Assembly (NCBI GenBank): GCA_045537455.1
Contig: JAZSPM010000019.1
Coordinates: forward strand, 1-22,621
Reading direction: 5' to 3'
Source of the DNA: Ornithomonoglobus_A sp045537455
GTDB lineage: Bacteria; Bacillota; Clostridia; UBA1381
Length of the DNA stretch: 22,621 bases
How positions within the stretch are numbered: position 1 is the stretch's first letter; the number at the start of each line of letters is the position of its first letter. Both the position numbers and the translations under genes were made by a program. Of the stretch, positions 15,801 to 22,621 are shown piece after piece. The notes under the pieces are model-generated. The model had not been told where the DNA came from. It ran no database searches and saw nothing but the letters and a program-made list of their open reading frames with translations.

Positions 15801-16492
15801 TTCAAACCCTCCGTAAGCTTTAAGATGATATTTATTGAATTCTTTGCCGCAATTTTTACAAATGCCGGGAAGTCCATTGAGCTGTTCCCGTTTGCACCGT
15901 CTGAAATCGCACGCAAAACCCCGAACGGTACACCTGACATAGCACATACATGGCCTATTGATGCACCCTCCATCTCAGCCGCAATCGCACCGAAATTATC
16001 TATTATTTTTGTTCTTTGTTCCTGTGACGCTATAAACTGGTCTCCGCTTGCAATTACACCTTTTTTTACGTTAATCCCGTCAATTTCCTTTGCAGCATTC
16101 AGTAATATCTCCGAAAATTTTTCGTCACAATTTATGTAAACCATATCAAGTCCTGTTATGAATCCTGCATCATCGCCAAGCGGTGTTGTATCCATATCAT
16201 GCTCAACCACTCTGTCCGCTACAGCAATATCGCCTGTTCCAAGCTCTTCCGTCAGGCTTCCTGCAACACCGATATTTATTATTGCATCAGGTGAATATTT
16301 TAAAATCATAGTCTGTGTACAAACAGCAGCATTAACCTTTCCCACACCTGCCGTTGCCACAACGCAGTCTGTACCGTTTATCTTTCCTTTGTAATACTTA
16401 ACAGAGCTTATGATTTCAATTTCAGGCTTATCCATTACTGCCTTCAAGCCCTCAACCTCAACATCCATTGCTCCTATTATTCCTATAAGCAC
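15797..16492 (-). CDS. mtnN: 5'-methylthioadenosine/S-adenosylhomocysteine nucleosidase
   Basis: Removes adenine from SAH and MTA (gene also called pfs), giving the LuxS substrate. From a GTG start at 16492 it is 231 residues, the family length, and begins MLIGIIGAMDVEVEGL. Catalytic residues fall at the expected places: E12, E174 in AEMEGAS and D198 in RAISDGAN. INIGVAGSL (72-80) is the purine-site loop. An ATG at 16522 would add ten residues (MMYKRERRIV), but those codons contain the GAGGAGA ribosome-binding site, so GTG is preferred. The promoter lies at 16528-16556 and the gene leads the pfs-luxS-DMT operon. Confidence 0.94.
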   Translation of the reverse strand: MLIGIIGAMDVEVEGLKAVMDKPEIEIISSVKYYKGKINGTDCVVATAGVGKVNAAVCTQTMILKYSPDAIINIGVAGSLTEELGTGDIAVADRVVEHDMDTTPLGDDAGFITGLDMVYINCDEKFSEILLNAAKEIDGINVKKGVIASGDQFIASQEQRTKIIDNFGAIAAEMEGASIGHVCAMSGVPFGVLRAISDGANGNSSMDFPAFVKIAAKNSINIILKLTEGLK

Positions 16493-16527
16493 AACTATTC
16501 TCCTCTCTCTTTTATACATCATGGCTC

Positions 16528-16587
16528 ATTGTAACATATTTTTTGTGTATTGTCAATATTGACAATATGCCAATTTTGGTATATAAT
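16528..16587. promoter_or_regulatory. Divergent promoters sharing a 20-bp palindrome
   Basis: Leftward (pfs-luxS): TTGACA 16556-16551, 17-bp spacer, TACAAT 16533-16528. Rightward (exonuclease): TTGACA 16559-16564, 17-bp spacer, TATAAT 16582-16587. The two -35 boxes are 2 bp apart and both lie in the perfect palindrome TATTGTCAATATTGACAATA (16548-16567). Two polymerases could hardly bind at once, and a dimeric regulator on the palindrome would block both. Confidence 0.85.
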
Positions 16588-16681
16588 GTATAGGTTAATA
16601 ATGTTAATTTTGATATATATGCATCATTTGCATATATGCGGTAATTTGCATAAGCTTCATTCATGAAGGGAGGGGGATTTT

Positions 16682-17305
16682 ATGAATTTTGTTGCTATTG
16701 ACTTTGAAACTGCAAGCTCAAATTATACAAGCCTTTGCAGTATGGGAATTTGCGTTGTAGAAAACAACAAAATAACCGAACAAAAAGAAATTTTCATCAA
16801 GCCCGTCCCCTTCGAATTCAAGGAATATAATATAAAAATCCACGGTATTACTCCTGAGGTTGTTATGTATAAGCCTAACTTCAGTCAATACTGGCCTCAG
16901 ATACGTCCGTATCTTGAAGGAAAAACAGTTATAGCTCATAATACTTCATTTGATATTACTGCACTTTGTGCTACTCTTGACTACTTTAAAATCCCGTATC
17001 CCGTATGCGATTATATGTGTACCGTAAAGCTTTCTCAAAAGGCATATCCCGAATTGAAAAGCCATAAGCTGAACAATCTATGTGATGCACTTAATATATC
17101 ATTTTCACATCATAATGCATATGACGACGCATACGCCTGTGCACGTGTTTTGCTCAGAATACTTGAGGATTACAGTCTTGAAAACGCCGAGGAGCTTGCA
17201 GAATGCTTTGAAATCTCAATAGGTCATCTTAGTCCCAATTCAAAGATAGATACTTCTCAAAAGAAACGAACAAAAAAGTCAAATATAACAAATACTAAAA
17301 AATAA
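16682..17305 (+). CDS. DEDDh 3'-5' exonuclease, DnaQ/epsilon-like
   Basis: A 207-residue stand-alone exonuclease of the DNA polymerase III epsilon superfamily. Motif ExoI is FVAIDFETA (D7, E9), ExoII is VIAHNTSFD (D91) and ExoIII is HNAYDDA (H144, D149), so all catalytic residues of the DEDDh type are present. A Lys/Thr/Asn-rich tail (about 185-207) may bind nucleic acid. There is no polymerase, helicase or BRCT domain fused to it. The start has a long purine-rich SD (GGGAGGGGG) 5 bases upstream. The leader (16588-16681) contains repeated TTTGCATA and a small CTTCAT/ATGAAG hairpin. Likely roles are DNA repair or RNA trimming; the substrate is unknown. Confidence 0.85.
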   Translation: MNFVAIDFETASSNYTSLCSMGICVVENNKITEQKEIFIKPVPFEFKEYNIKIHGITPEVVMYKPNFSQYWPQIRPYLEGKTVIAHNTSFDITALCATLDYFKIPYPVCDYMCTVKLSQKAYPELKSHKLNNLCDALNISFSHHNAYDDAYACARVLLRILEDYSLENAEELAECFEISIGHLSPNSKIDTSQKKRTKKSNITNTKK

Positions 17306-17387
17306 TCCCATTATAATCAGTATATATTTGTGAATTCTGTATAAATTTATCATATTGTTTTTAGACTACTTTTCATTTAAATTACAC

Positions 17388-17416
17388 TTGACATTATCCC
17401 TTTTAAATGATATAAT
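17388..17416 (+). promoter_or_regulatory. Consensus sigma-A promoter
   Basis: TTGACA (17388-17393), 17-bp spacer, TATAAT (17411-17416), a perfect match. The predicted transcript starts near 17423, about 258 bases before the next gene. Confidence 0.85.
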
Positions 17417-17422
17417 ACTATA

Positions 17423-17597
17423 TGAATAACTGTTGTATTTTTTAAAAATCCAATGGTTATTCGTTCAGAGTGAATTTCTCTCTCTCATTATTATAAGGAA
17501 TTCACTCATTATTCTCTCTCTAATCATGTGATTTTTCATATGAGGAAAAATATTCCATTCGGCGTTGTCAACTAGCATCGTTTGGGATATTTTTTTA
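17423..17597 (+). ncRNA. Candidate small RNA or structured leader
   Basis: Part of a 375-bp stretch (17306-17680) without a gene. It contains imperfect inverted repeats 17424-17435/17451-17462 (GAATAAC/GTTATTC) and 17469-17476/17499-17506 (AGTGAATT/AATTCACT), with CT-rich tracts between and after them. The 3' end is an 11-bp stem with one G-U pair (17546-17556 with 17584-17594) and a large loop, leading into U residues. It could be a free small RNA of about 175 nt or a leader with attenuation ahead of the AraC-propeller gene. It has no T-box core motif and was not recognised as a known family. Confidence 0.4.
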
Positions 17598-17680
17598 TAC
17601 TTATAAAAATTCTCAATCTGACAAATATGTTATAGTAATTAATAACTTTAAAAGATATAATATCGCCAGGAGGTGGAAAT

Positions 17681-19357
17681 ATGAAAACATCAGAAAACAA
17701 TTTTATTTCTTCAAAGGACCTTGCGATTTCCTTTCTGGAAAAAGCAGATAAAAATAATGTTATTACAGAGGTATTTAACTTCTTTACTGTTAACTGTGTG
17801 GATTTTTGCAAAATTGATACTCAAAAACTTGATGAGCTTATAGAAGAATTTGAAAAAGCAGCGTCAGGCAAGGTACGCATCCTGACTTCAATTATTGAGG
17901 TTTTACGCAGTGCCGGAACAAGCATCAACAGCGAAGAAAAAACTTTGGCGCAAAAAATAGAACAATATATCGAAGAGCATTTATTTGAAAATTTTGCTAT
18001 AGAACAAATGGCAAAAGACCTTAACATAAGCTTCTATTATATGTGCCACTTATTTAAAGAATACAAAGGATGTTCAATCAGCAAATACAAAAATACGAGA
18101 AGATTGCAAAAGGCTGAAAAAATGCTTACCCAAACAGATATGAAAATTACTGACATCGCCTTAAAATGCGGTTATGAAAGCATAAGCTATTTTACTGAGC
18201 TTTTTACAAAATACGCAAAAAGCTCACCACGTGATTTTCGTAATACAGTAAAAAAAGAAAAGGTGCATTTTCCATTTTACAATGATTATGATATTTGTCT
18301 TGCCAACAGACTTAAAACATACAAATTTTTATCAGATAACCCTGTAAAGATAGACAATAATGCTGTAAAAACATACTGTGTCCATATGCCCGACAGCGAA
18401 TATGCTTTTTTACACGAGGCGGCTATTATAGAATATAATGGTACATTATTTACATCATGGTACAATTGTCCCGAAAATGAACTCTCCGGAAAAACACCCG
18501 TAAGAGGCAAGCGGTCTTATGACGGAGGCCAAACATGGAGCGATATTGAAATTATTGACTATGACCCTGACGGTAATATTTTATTTTGTCCTCCCGTATA
18601 CGGTATTTGTGATAACAAGTTGTATATGTTTATAAATGAAATGGTGTCAGCCGACCGGATACACGCACTCAACCTCTACGTTCTTGACAATGAAAGCGAT
18701 AAATTTATAAAGCTATGGTCAAGACCTATACCATTTAAGCTGAACACAAATGTTATGGAGCTGCCTGACGGCAAGCTTATTCTGCCAGGACGTATAGCAC
18801 CAAAATTAAACGGCTTCCCCGATACCCCCGCCGTACTTATTTCCGACAACGGCAAAATCGACTCTGACTGGAGACTTGTTAAAATAGCAGAGGACAGTAT
18901 TCTTCCTGACGGTGAAACTCTTGTCCACCCTGAAATATGCCCTGTTATAACAGATGATATGATATATATGTTCTGCAGAAACGACCGCCGATTAGTACCG
19001 TTGATTTACACATCATCCGATAACGGTGAAAGCTGGTCAGGTCCGTTTACACATGACATAACTATTATTCCAACAAAAATGTACTGCGGCAAGTTATCTG
19101 ACGGACAAAATTATATTGTCTGCAACGCGGACAAACTCAACAGGTCAAAGCTTGTTATATATTTTTCAAAGAAAAATGAAATGCTGTTTGACAGATATAT
19201 TGTAATCGCTGAAACCGAGGCTGATGCTGTACATTATCCCGTTGCTTACGAAAGCAACGGCAAGCTGTATATAATTTACACACGCTGCTACTACCATAAT
19301 CGGGAATCAAGATCAAGAGGAGCAGACCTGTCAATCATTGACTTAAACCAAATATAA
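17681..19357 (+). CDS. AraC-type DNA-binding domain fused to a sialidase-like beta-propeller
   Basis: A 558-residue two-part protein. Residues about 1-85 are helical and resemble the linker that follows the cupin in ordinary AraC proteins (compare CKIDTQKLDELIEEF at 43-57 with the linker of the AraC at 9441-10265). Residues about 90-190 form the double helix-turn-helix (AIEQMAKDLNISFYYMCHLF and ITDIALKCGYESISYFTELF). From about 225 to 556 follows a propeller with two clear Asp boxes (279-286 SYDGGQTW and 446-452 SDNGESW) and FCRNDRR (431-437). There is no cupin. The propeller probably senses, or acts on, a carbohydrate and thereby controls DNA binding; this is inference. A catalytic sialidase set is not convincingly visible. 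AGGAGGTGG lies 5-7 bases before the ATG. A decayed gene follows after 14 bp. Confidence 0.85.
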   Translation: MKTSENNFISSKDLAISFLEKADKNNVITEVFNFFTVNCVDFCKIDTQKLDELIEEFEKAASGKVRILTSIIEVLRSAGTSINSEEKTLAQKIEQYIEEHLFENFAIEQMAKDLNISFYYMCHLFKEYKGCSISKYKNTRRLQKAEKMLTQTDMKITDIALKCGYESISYFTELFTKYAKSSPRDFRNTVKKEKVHFPFYNDYDICLANRLKTYKFLSDNPVKIDNNAVKTYCVHMPDSEYAFLHEAAIIEYNGTLFTSWYNCPENELSGKTPVRGKRSYDGGQTWSDIEIIDYDPDGNILFCPPVYGICDNKLYMFINEMVSADRIHALNLYVLDNESDKFIKLWSRPIPFKLNTNVMELPDGKLILPGRIAPKLNGFPDTPAVLISDNGKIDSDWRLVKIAEDSILPDGETLVHPEICPVITDDMIYMFCRNDRRLVPLIYTSSDNGESWSGPFTHDITIIPTKMYCGKLSDGQNYIVCNADKLNRSKLVIYFSKKNEMLFDRYIVIAETEADAVHYPVAYESNGKLYIIYTRCYYHNRESRSRGADLSIIDLNQI

Positions 19358-19371
19358 TAAGGACTTTTGCT

Positions 19372-19813
19372 ATGTATGAAATAAGCGTACCTATTTCATT
19401 AAATACTATTAACGACGAATCATTGCCTGAATATCTAAAACAGATAAAAGAATGCAAGGCAGACAGAGTTTTTCTCTGTGGCTTAGGACTGATTTGCGAT
19501 AAAACAAGCAGACTGTATACAGAAACAGAAAAAATCAAAAAAACAATTGATTTTTTCAAAAACGCTGAGAAATGCAGTAGATGAAATAGATAAAACAATA
19601 CGTTTAGGGTATTGTCTTGTTTATGAGGTATGGGACTACGGCGAAACTGATGCGATAGAGATTGCCAAAGCATTGGCAGGTGATACTAAGCCGTTTTGCA
19701 GAACTGCAGGTGCTCCGTATTGGAACAACAATATTCTTTCTATTATTTAATCAACAAGAATGCAGTTTGAATGGTTTGAAAATTCAGGAGTGGAAGCATT
19801 TGAGGTAAAATAA
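19372..19813 (+). pseudogene. Decayed partner gene of the AraC-propeller protein
   Basis: An SD (AAGGA) and ATG at 19372 open a protein-like frame (MYEISVPISLNTINDESLPE) that stops at 19582-19584. Similar-quality coding sequence continues in the +1 frame (LRNAVDEIDKTIRLGY then YEVWDYGETDAIEIAKALAG), reaches a TAA at 19748-19750, and resumes after it in the same frame (RMQFEWFENSGVEAFEVK) to a stop at 19811-19813. The junction near 19560-19575 probably also hides a larger internal deletion. I do not recognise the family with certainty; it looks like a catabolic or glycosidase-like enzyme. The 14-bp gap to the upstream gene suggests a former operon. Confidence 0.7.
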
Positions 19814-19835
19814 AATAAGTTTACCTAATTAGATA

Positions 19836-19864
19836 TTGAATATTTTTTATAACCGTGTTATAAT
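19836..19864 (+). promoter_or_regulatory. Promoter with overlapping inverted repeat, TetM-like/NYN gene
   Basis: TTGAAT (19836-19841), 17-bp spacer, TATAAT (19859-19864). A perfect inverted repeat TTATAAC-CGT-GTTATAA (19847-19863) covers the spacer and most of the -10, placed like a repressor site. The leader is short (about 27 nt), so there is no room for the translational attenuator found before classical tet(M). Confidence 0.7.
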
Positions 19865-19897
19865 TATATTAATTATATCTATTATGGAGAACTGATT

Positions 19898-22462
19898 ATG
19901 AAAAGACTTGTTATCGGAATACTTGCCCACGTTGACTCAGGCAAGACGACACTTTCCGAAGGAATGCTCTACTCTACAGGGCAGATACGAAAGCTTGGCA
20001 GAGTTGACCACGGTGACGCATTTCTTGATACGGATGAAATAGAACGTGAACGTGGAATTACGATATTTTCAAAGCAGGCAGTGCTTAATTTCAAAAATAC
20101 CGAATTTACTTTACTTGATACTCCCGGACACGTAGATTTTTCTACCGAAACAGAAAGAACACTGCAGGTACTCGACTATGCCATACTCGTTATAAGCGGA
20201 ACAGACGGAGTCCAGAATCATACAGAAACACTATGGCAGTTGCTTATCCGTTATAACGTGCCTGTTTTTATATTCATAAACAAAATGGATATATCTCAAA
20301 AAGAACGTTCTGAGCTTATCATTGAGCTTCAAAGACGTCTTGATGAGGGCTGTCTTGACTTTTCAGCTCAGTCAGATGATTTTGCAGAATCAGCCGCCAT
20401 GTGCGACGAAGCAATTATGGAAAGATTTCTGGAAAACGGAGCAGTTTCTGAAAAGGATTTAAGAAATGCAATAAAAGCACGCAAAATATTCCCTTGTTTT
20501 TTCGGTTCTGCCTTAAAGCTTGAGGGGATTCAGGAATTTCTTTCGGGAATTGACACATATACCAAATCACCGATTATCGGCGAAAGCTTTGGTGCAAAAG
20601 TATTTAAAATTGCAAACGACGAACAAAACAAACGCTTAACATATATGAAAATTACAGGCGGTTCATTAAAGGTACGTGATTTGATTCACGGGACAAGAAA
20701 CGGTCGTGATAAATGGTCTGAAAAAGTAAATCAGATACGTATATATTCAGGGACAAAGTTCACATCCGTCGACGAGGCATTTCCCGGAACAGTCTGTGCT
20801 GTATCAGGGCTTACTCAGACCTTTGCCGGAGAGGGCTTAGGCTGTGAGGAAAACTCACCTACGGCGGTGCTTGAACCTGTTTTATCCTATAAAATAGTCT
20901 TACCTGATGGTGTTGATATTACAAAAGCACTTGGCGAGCTTCGTCAGCTTACCGACGAAGACCCTCAGCTTCGTATAATCTGGAACGAACAGCTTCAGGA
21001 AATTCACATACGCATTATGGGAGAGGTTCAGCTTGAGGTTCTACAAAGATTAATTTTTAAACGCTTTGGAATGAATGTCACATTTGAGCAGGGCGGTATT
21101 GCATACAAAGAAACAATAGCCGCACCGGTTGAAGGTGTCGGGCATTACGAGCCGCTACGCCACTACGCTGAGGTTCATCTTCTTCTCGAGCCTGCAGAAT
21201 CAGGCTCAGGAATAAATTTCTACTCAGATTGCAGTGAGGATTCTCTTGACCGAAACTGGCAAAGACTTATACTTACTCACTTAGAAGAAAAACAGCATAT
21301 AGGTGTTCTGACAGGCTCACCGATAACCGATATGAACATAACGCTTATTGCAGGACGAGCTCACCAGAAGCATACTGAGGGCGGTGATTTCAGACAAGCA
21401 ACCTACCGTGCTGTAAGACACGGTTTAAGATGCGCTCAAAGCGTTCTTTTGGAGCCATGGTATGATTTCAGATTAGAAGTACCTCAGGAATTTACAGGCC
21501 GTGTCATGACTGATATTCAGCAAATGTGTGGAGAATTTAATCCACCTGAAGCAAACGGTGACACTACCGTTATCACCGGCTCTGCACCGGTTTCTGAAAT
21601 GAACGGCTATCACAGCACACTCACTTCATTCACAAGCGGACGTGGGCGGCTTATATGTCTTTTAAAAGGCTATGAGCCATGTCACAATACAGAAAAAGTA
21701 ATTGAAGAAATAAATTATAACTGTGATTCTGACCTTGAAAACACTGCCGATTCCGTATTCTGCTCTCACGGTGCAGGTTTTGTTGTTAAATGGGATGAGG
21801 TCAGAAATCATATGCACATAGATACAGGAATAAGCTTTGAAGAAGAGGATATTGAAGAACAACCCGAACAGATAGTATCTTCAAAAAGCAATATTACTGC
21901 AGATGACAACGAGCTTATGCGTATTTTTGAGCGAACCTACGGAGCAGTTAAACAGCGAAACACTCATACCGTTATGAAAACTCAGAAAATTCCGAAATAC
22001 AAAAAAGCGGCACCTATTCCGACAGTTCCCGAATATCTTCTTGTTGACGGATATAATATAATTTTTGCATGGGAGGATTTAAAGGAAATTGCAAAGGATA
22101 ATCTTGAAGCCGCAAGAGGTGCATTAACTGACAGATTATGTAATTACAGTGGTTTTAAACAATGTGAGCTTATTCTTGTTTTTGATGCATATAAAGTAAA
22201 AGGAAATATCGGCGAAGTTGAAAAGGTCAACAATATAAGCGTTGTATATACCAAAGAAGCTGAAACAGCTGATATGTATATAGAAAAAACAGCACATGAG
22301 CTTGGCAGAAAATGTCGCGTGCGTGTTGCCACATCAGATGCTCTTGAGCAGCTTATAATCTTAGGAAGCGGAGCTGTACGTGTTTCTGCAAATGAATTTA
22401 AAAAAGAGGTTGAGGACACAGAAGAACAAATACGAGAAATACTAAAACAGCAGGGAAATTAA
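19898..22462 (+). CDS. TetM/EF-G-like GTPase fused to a YacP/Rae1-type NYN ribonuclease
   Basis: An 854-residue fusion. Residues 1 to about 640 follow the ribosomal-protection-protein plan: GTPase motifs AHVDSGKT (10-17), RGITI (52-56), DTPGH (74-78), NKMD (128-131) and GSALK (203-207), then beta-barrel and EF-G-like domains III-V ending near LKGYEPCHN. An acidic, Lys-rich linker (about 645-705) leads to an NYN domain (712 to about 850) with LLVDGYN (D717), VFDAY (D763), KEAETAD (E789, D792) and ATSD (D814). These match B. subtilis YacP/Rae1, which cuts mRNA in the ribosomal A site. In domain IV the Tet(M) YSPVSTP tip is replaced by RAHQKHTEGGDF (487-498), so classical tetracycline resistance is doubtful. 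The promoter is at 19836-19864, with GGAGA 7 bases before the ATG. Confidence 0.9.
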   Translation: MKRLVIGILAHVDSGKTTLSEGMLYSTGQIRKLGRVDHGDAFLDTDEIERERGITIFSKQAVLNFKNTEFTLLDTPGHVDFSTETERTLQVLDYAILVISGTDGVQNHTETLWQLLIRYNVPVFIFINKMDISQKERSELIIELQRRLDEGCLDFSAQSDDFAESAAMCDEAIMERFLENGAVSEKDLRNAIKARKIFPCFFGSALKLEGIQEFLSGIDTYTKSPIIGESFGAKVFKIANDEQNKRLTYMKITGGSLKVRDLIHGTRNGRDKWSEKVNQIRIYSGTKFTSVDEAFPGTVCAVSGLTQTFAGEGLGCEENSPTAVLEPVLSYKIVLPDGVDITKALGELRQLTDEDPQLRIIWNEQLQEIHIRIMGEVQLEVLQRLIFKRFGMNVTFEQGGIAYKETIAAPVEGVGHYEPLRHYAEVHLLLEPAESGSGINFYSDCSEDSLDRNWQRLILTHLEEKQHIGVLTGSPITDMNITLIAGRAHQKHTEGGDFRQATYRAVRHGLRCAQSVLLEPWYDFRLEVPQEFTGRVMTDIQQMCGEFNPPEANGDTTVITGSAPVSEMNGYHSTLTSFTSGRGRLICLLKGYEPCHNTEKVIEEINYNCDSDLENTADSVFCSHGAGFVVKWDEVRNHMHIDTGISFEEEDIEEQPEQIVSSKSNITADDNELMRIFERTYGAVKQRNTHTVMKTQKIPKYKKAAPIPTVPEYLLVDGYNIIFAWEDLKEIAKDNLEAARGALTDRLCNYSGFKQCELILVFDAYKVKGNIGEVEKVNNISVVYTKEAETADMYIEKTAHELGRKCRVRVATSDALEQLIILGSGAVRVSANEFKKEVEDTEEQIREILKQQGN

Positions 22463-22478
22463 TCCTCCCTGCTGTTTT
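22444..22478. terminator. Terminator of the TetM-like/NYN gene, bidirectional
   Basis: A 13-bp perfect stem (22444-22456 with 22466-22478; CAGCAGGGA/TCCCTGCTG core) has A4 on the left and T4 on the right. The last codons and stop of the gene lie in the stem and loop. Confidence 0.88.
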
Positions 22479-22575
22479 CTAGGGTGTGTGAGATTTTTTC
22501 TGTAAATTCAATTTTTCTATGATAAAATATTCGATTTTTAGGGCAGGAACAGCCACGTTTTGGCTTTTCTGCCTT
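22444..22575 (-). ncRNA. Candidate small RNA, about 130 nt
   Basis: A minus-strand promoter at 22610-22582 points leftward, and the next terminator is the shared hairpin at 22444-22478. The predicted RNA starts with a stem-loop (22573-22569 pairs with 22546-22542, CGGAC-type outer pairs read GGCAG/CTGCC; inner AGCC/GGCT at 22551-22565), then an A/U-rich stretch. It has no credible ORF. It is not recognised as 4.5S, 6S or another family. It could instead be a spurious promoter. Confidence 0.4.
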
Positions 22576-22581
22576 AGCTAT

Positions 22582-22610
22582 AATATAGCACGAATTTTAC
22601 GCCATGTCAA
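22582..22610 (-). promoter_or_regulatory. Minus-strand sigma-A promoter
   Basis: TTGACA (22610-22605), 17-bp spacer, TATATT (22587-22582), close to consensus. It faces the end of the TetM-like/NYN gene, with no coding gene in its path. Confidence 0.65.
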
Positions 22611-22621
22611 GGGCGGTCTCG

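Noticed and set aside
15801..15947. 49-residue N-terminal extension of LuxS
   Set aside because: The extension overlaps the end of pfs, has no family match, and the ATG at 15800 has a good ribosome-binding site and gives the normal LuxS length.
19898..21860. Simple annotation as a tetracycline-resistance gene
   Set aside because: The drug-site tip motif is missing, an NYN nuclease is fused, and there is no mobile context or attenuator leader.

Overview
The window looks like a chromosome segment from an AT-rich, low-GC Firmicute of class Clostridia, probably a gut-type anaerobe that degrades plant polysaccharides. The evidence is strong AGGAGG ribosome-binding sites, TTGACA-N17-TATAAT promoters, a PdaB-like deacetylase, pfs-luxS, a Clostridia-style TetM-like GTPase, and a pectin/hexuronate operon. 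No rRNA, tRNA or CRISPR array was seen.

Left part (1-10265) is carbohydrate metabolism. A PTS glucose/maltose-type EIICB gene (198-1802, +) converges on a leftward group. That group starts at a promoter at about 9344-9372 and runs GH4 alpha-galacturonidase (CHEV motif), DMT transporter, acetyl-esterase-like hydrolase, tagaturonate reductase (UxaB) and altronate dehydratase (UxaA). It is followed by a sialidase-fold enzyme with its own strong promoter and a cre-like site. A divergent AraC regulator (9441-10265, +) faces the group. The logic is galacturonide to galacturonate to tagaturonate to altronate to 2-keto-3-deoxygluconate; the uronate isomerase and KDG kinase/aldolase are not in the window. 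The sialidase gene sits between two diverged copies of the uxaA 3' end, which suggests it was inserted or duplicated as a cassette.

Middle (10266-17305) is mostly housekeeping. It holds a PdaB-like deacetylase, a Y1/RAYT transposase homologue that has lost its catalytic residues and is flanked by GGGACACTAAAA repeats, and a P-type Ca2+-ATPase. A leftward pfs-luxS-DMT operon follows, then a DEDDh exonuclease. The pfs and exonuclease promoters share a perfect 20-bp palindrome and have -35 boxes 2 bp apart.

Right part (17306-22621) holds the most unusual genes. An AraC-type DNA-binding domain is fused at its C-terminus to a sialidase-like beta-propeller and lacks the usual N-terminal cupin. It is followed by a decayed partner gene. 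Then comes an 854-residue protein that joins a TetM/EF-G-like ribosome-binding GTPase to a YacP/Rae1-type NYN ribonuclease. Two stretches (17423-17597 + and 22444-22575 -) have strong promoters and hairpin ends but no good ORF, and may encode small RNAs.
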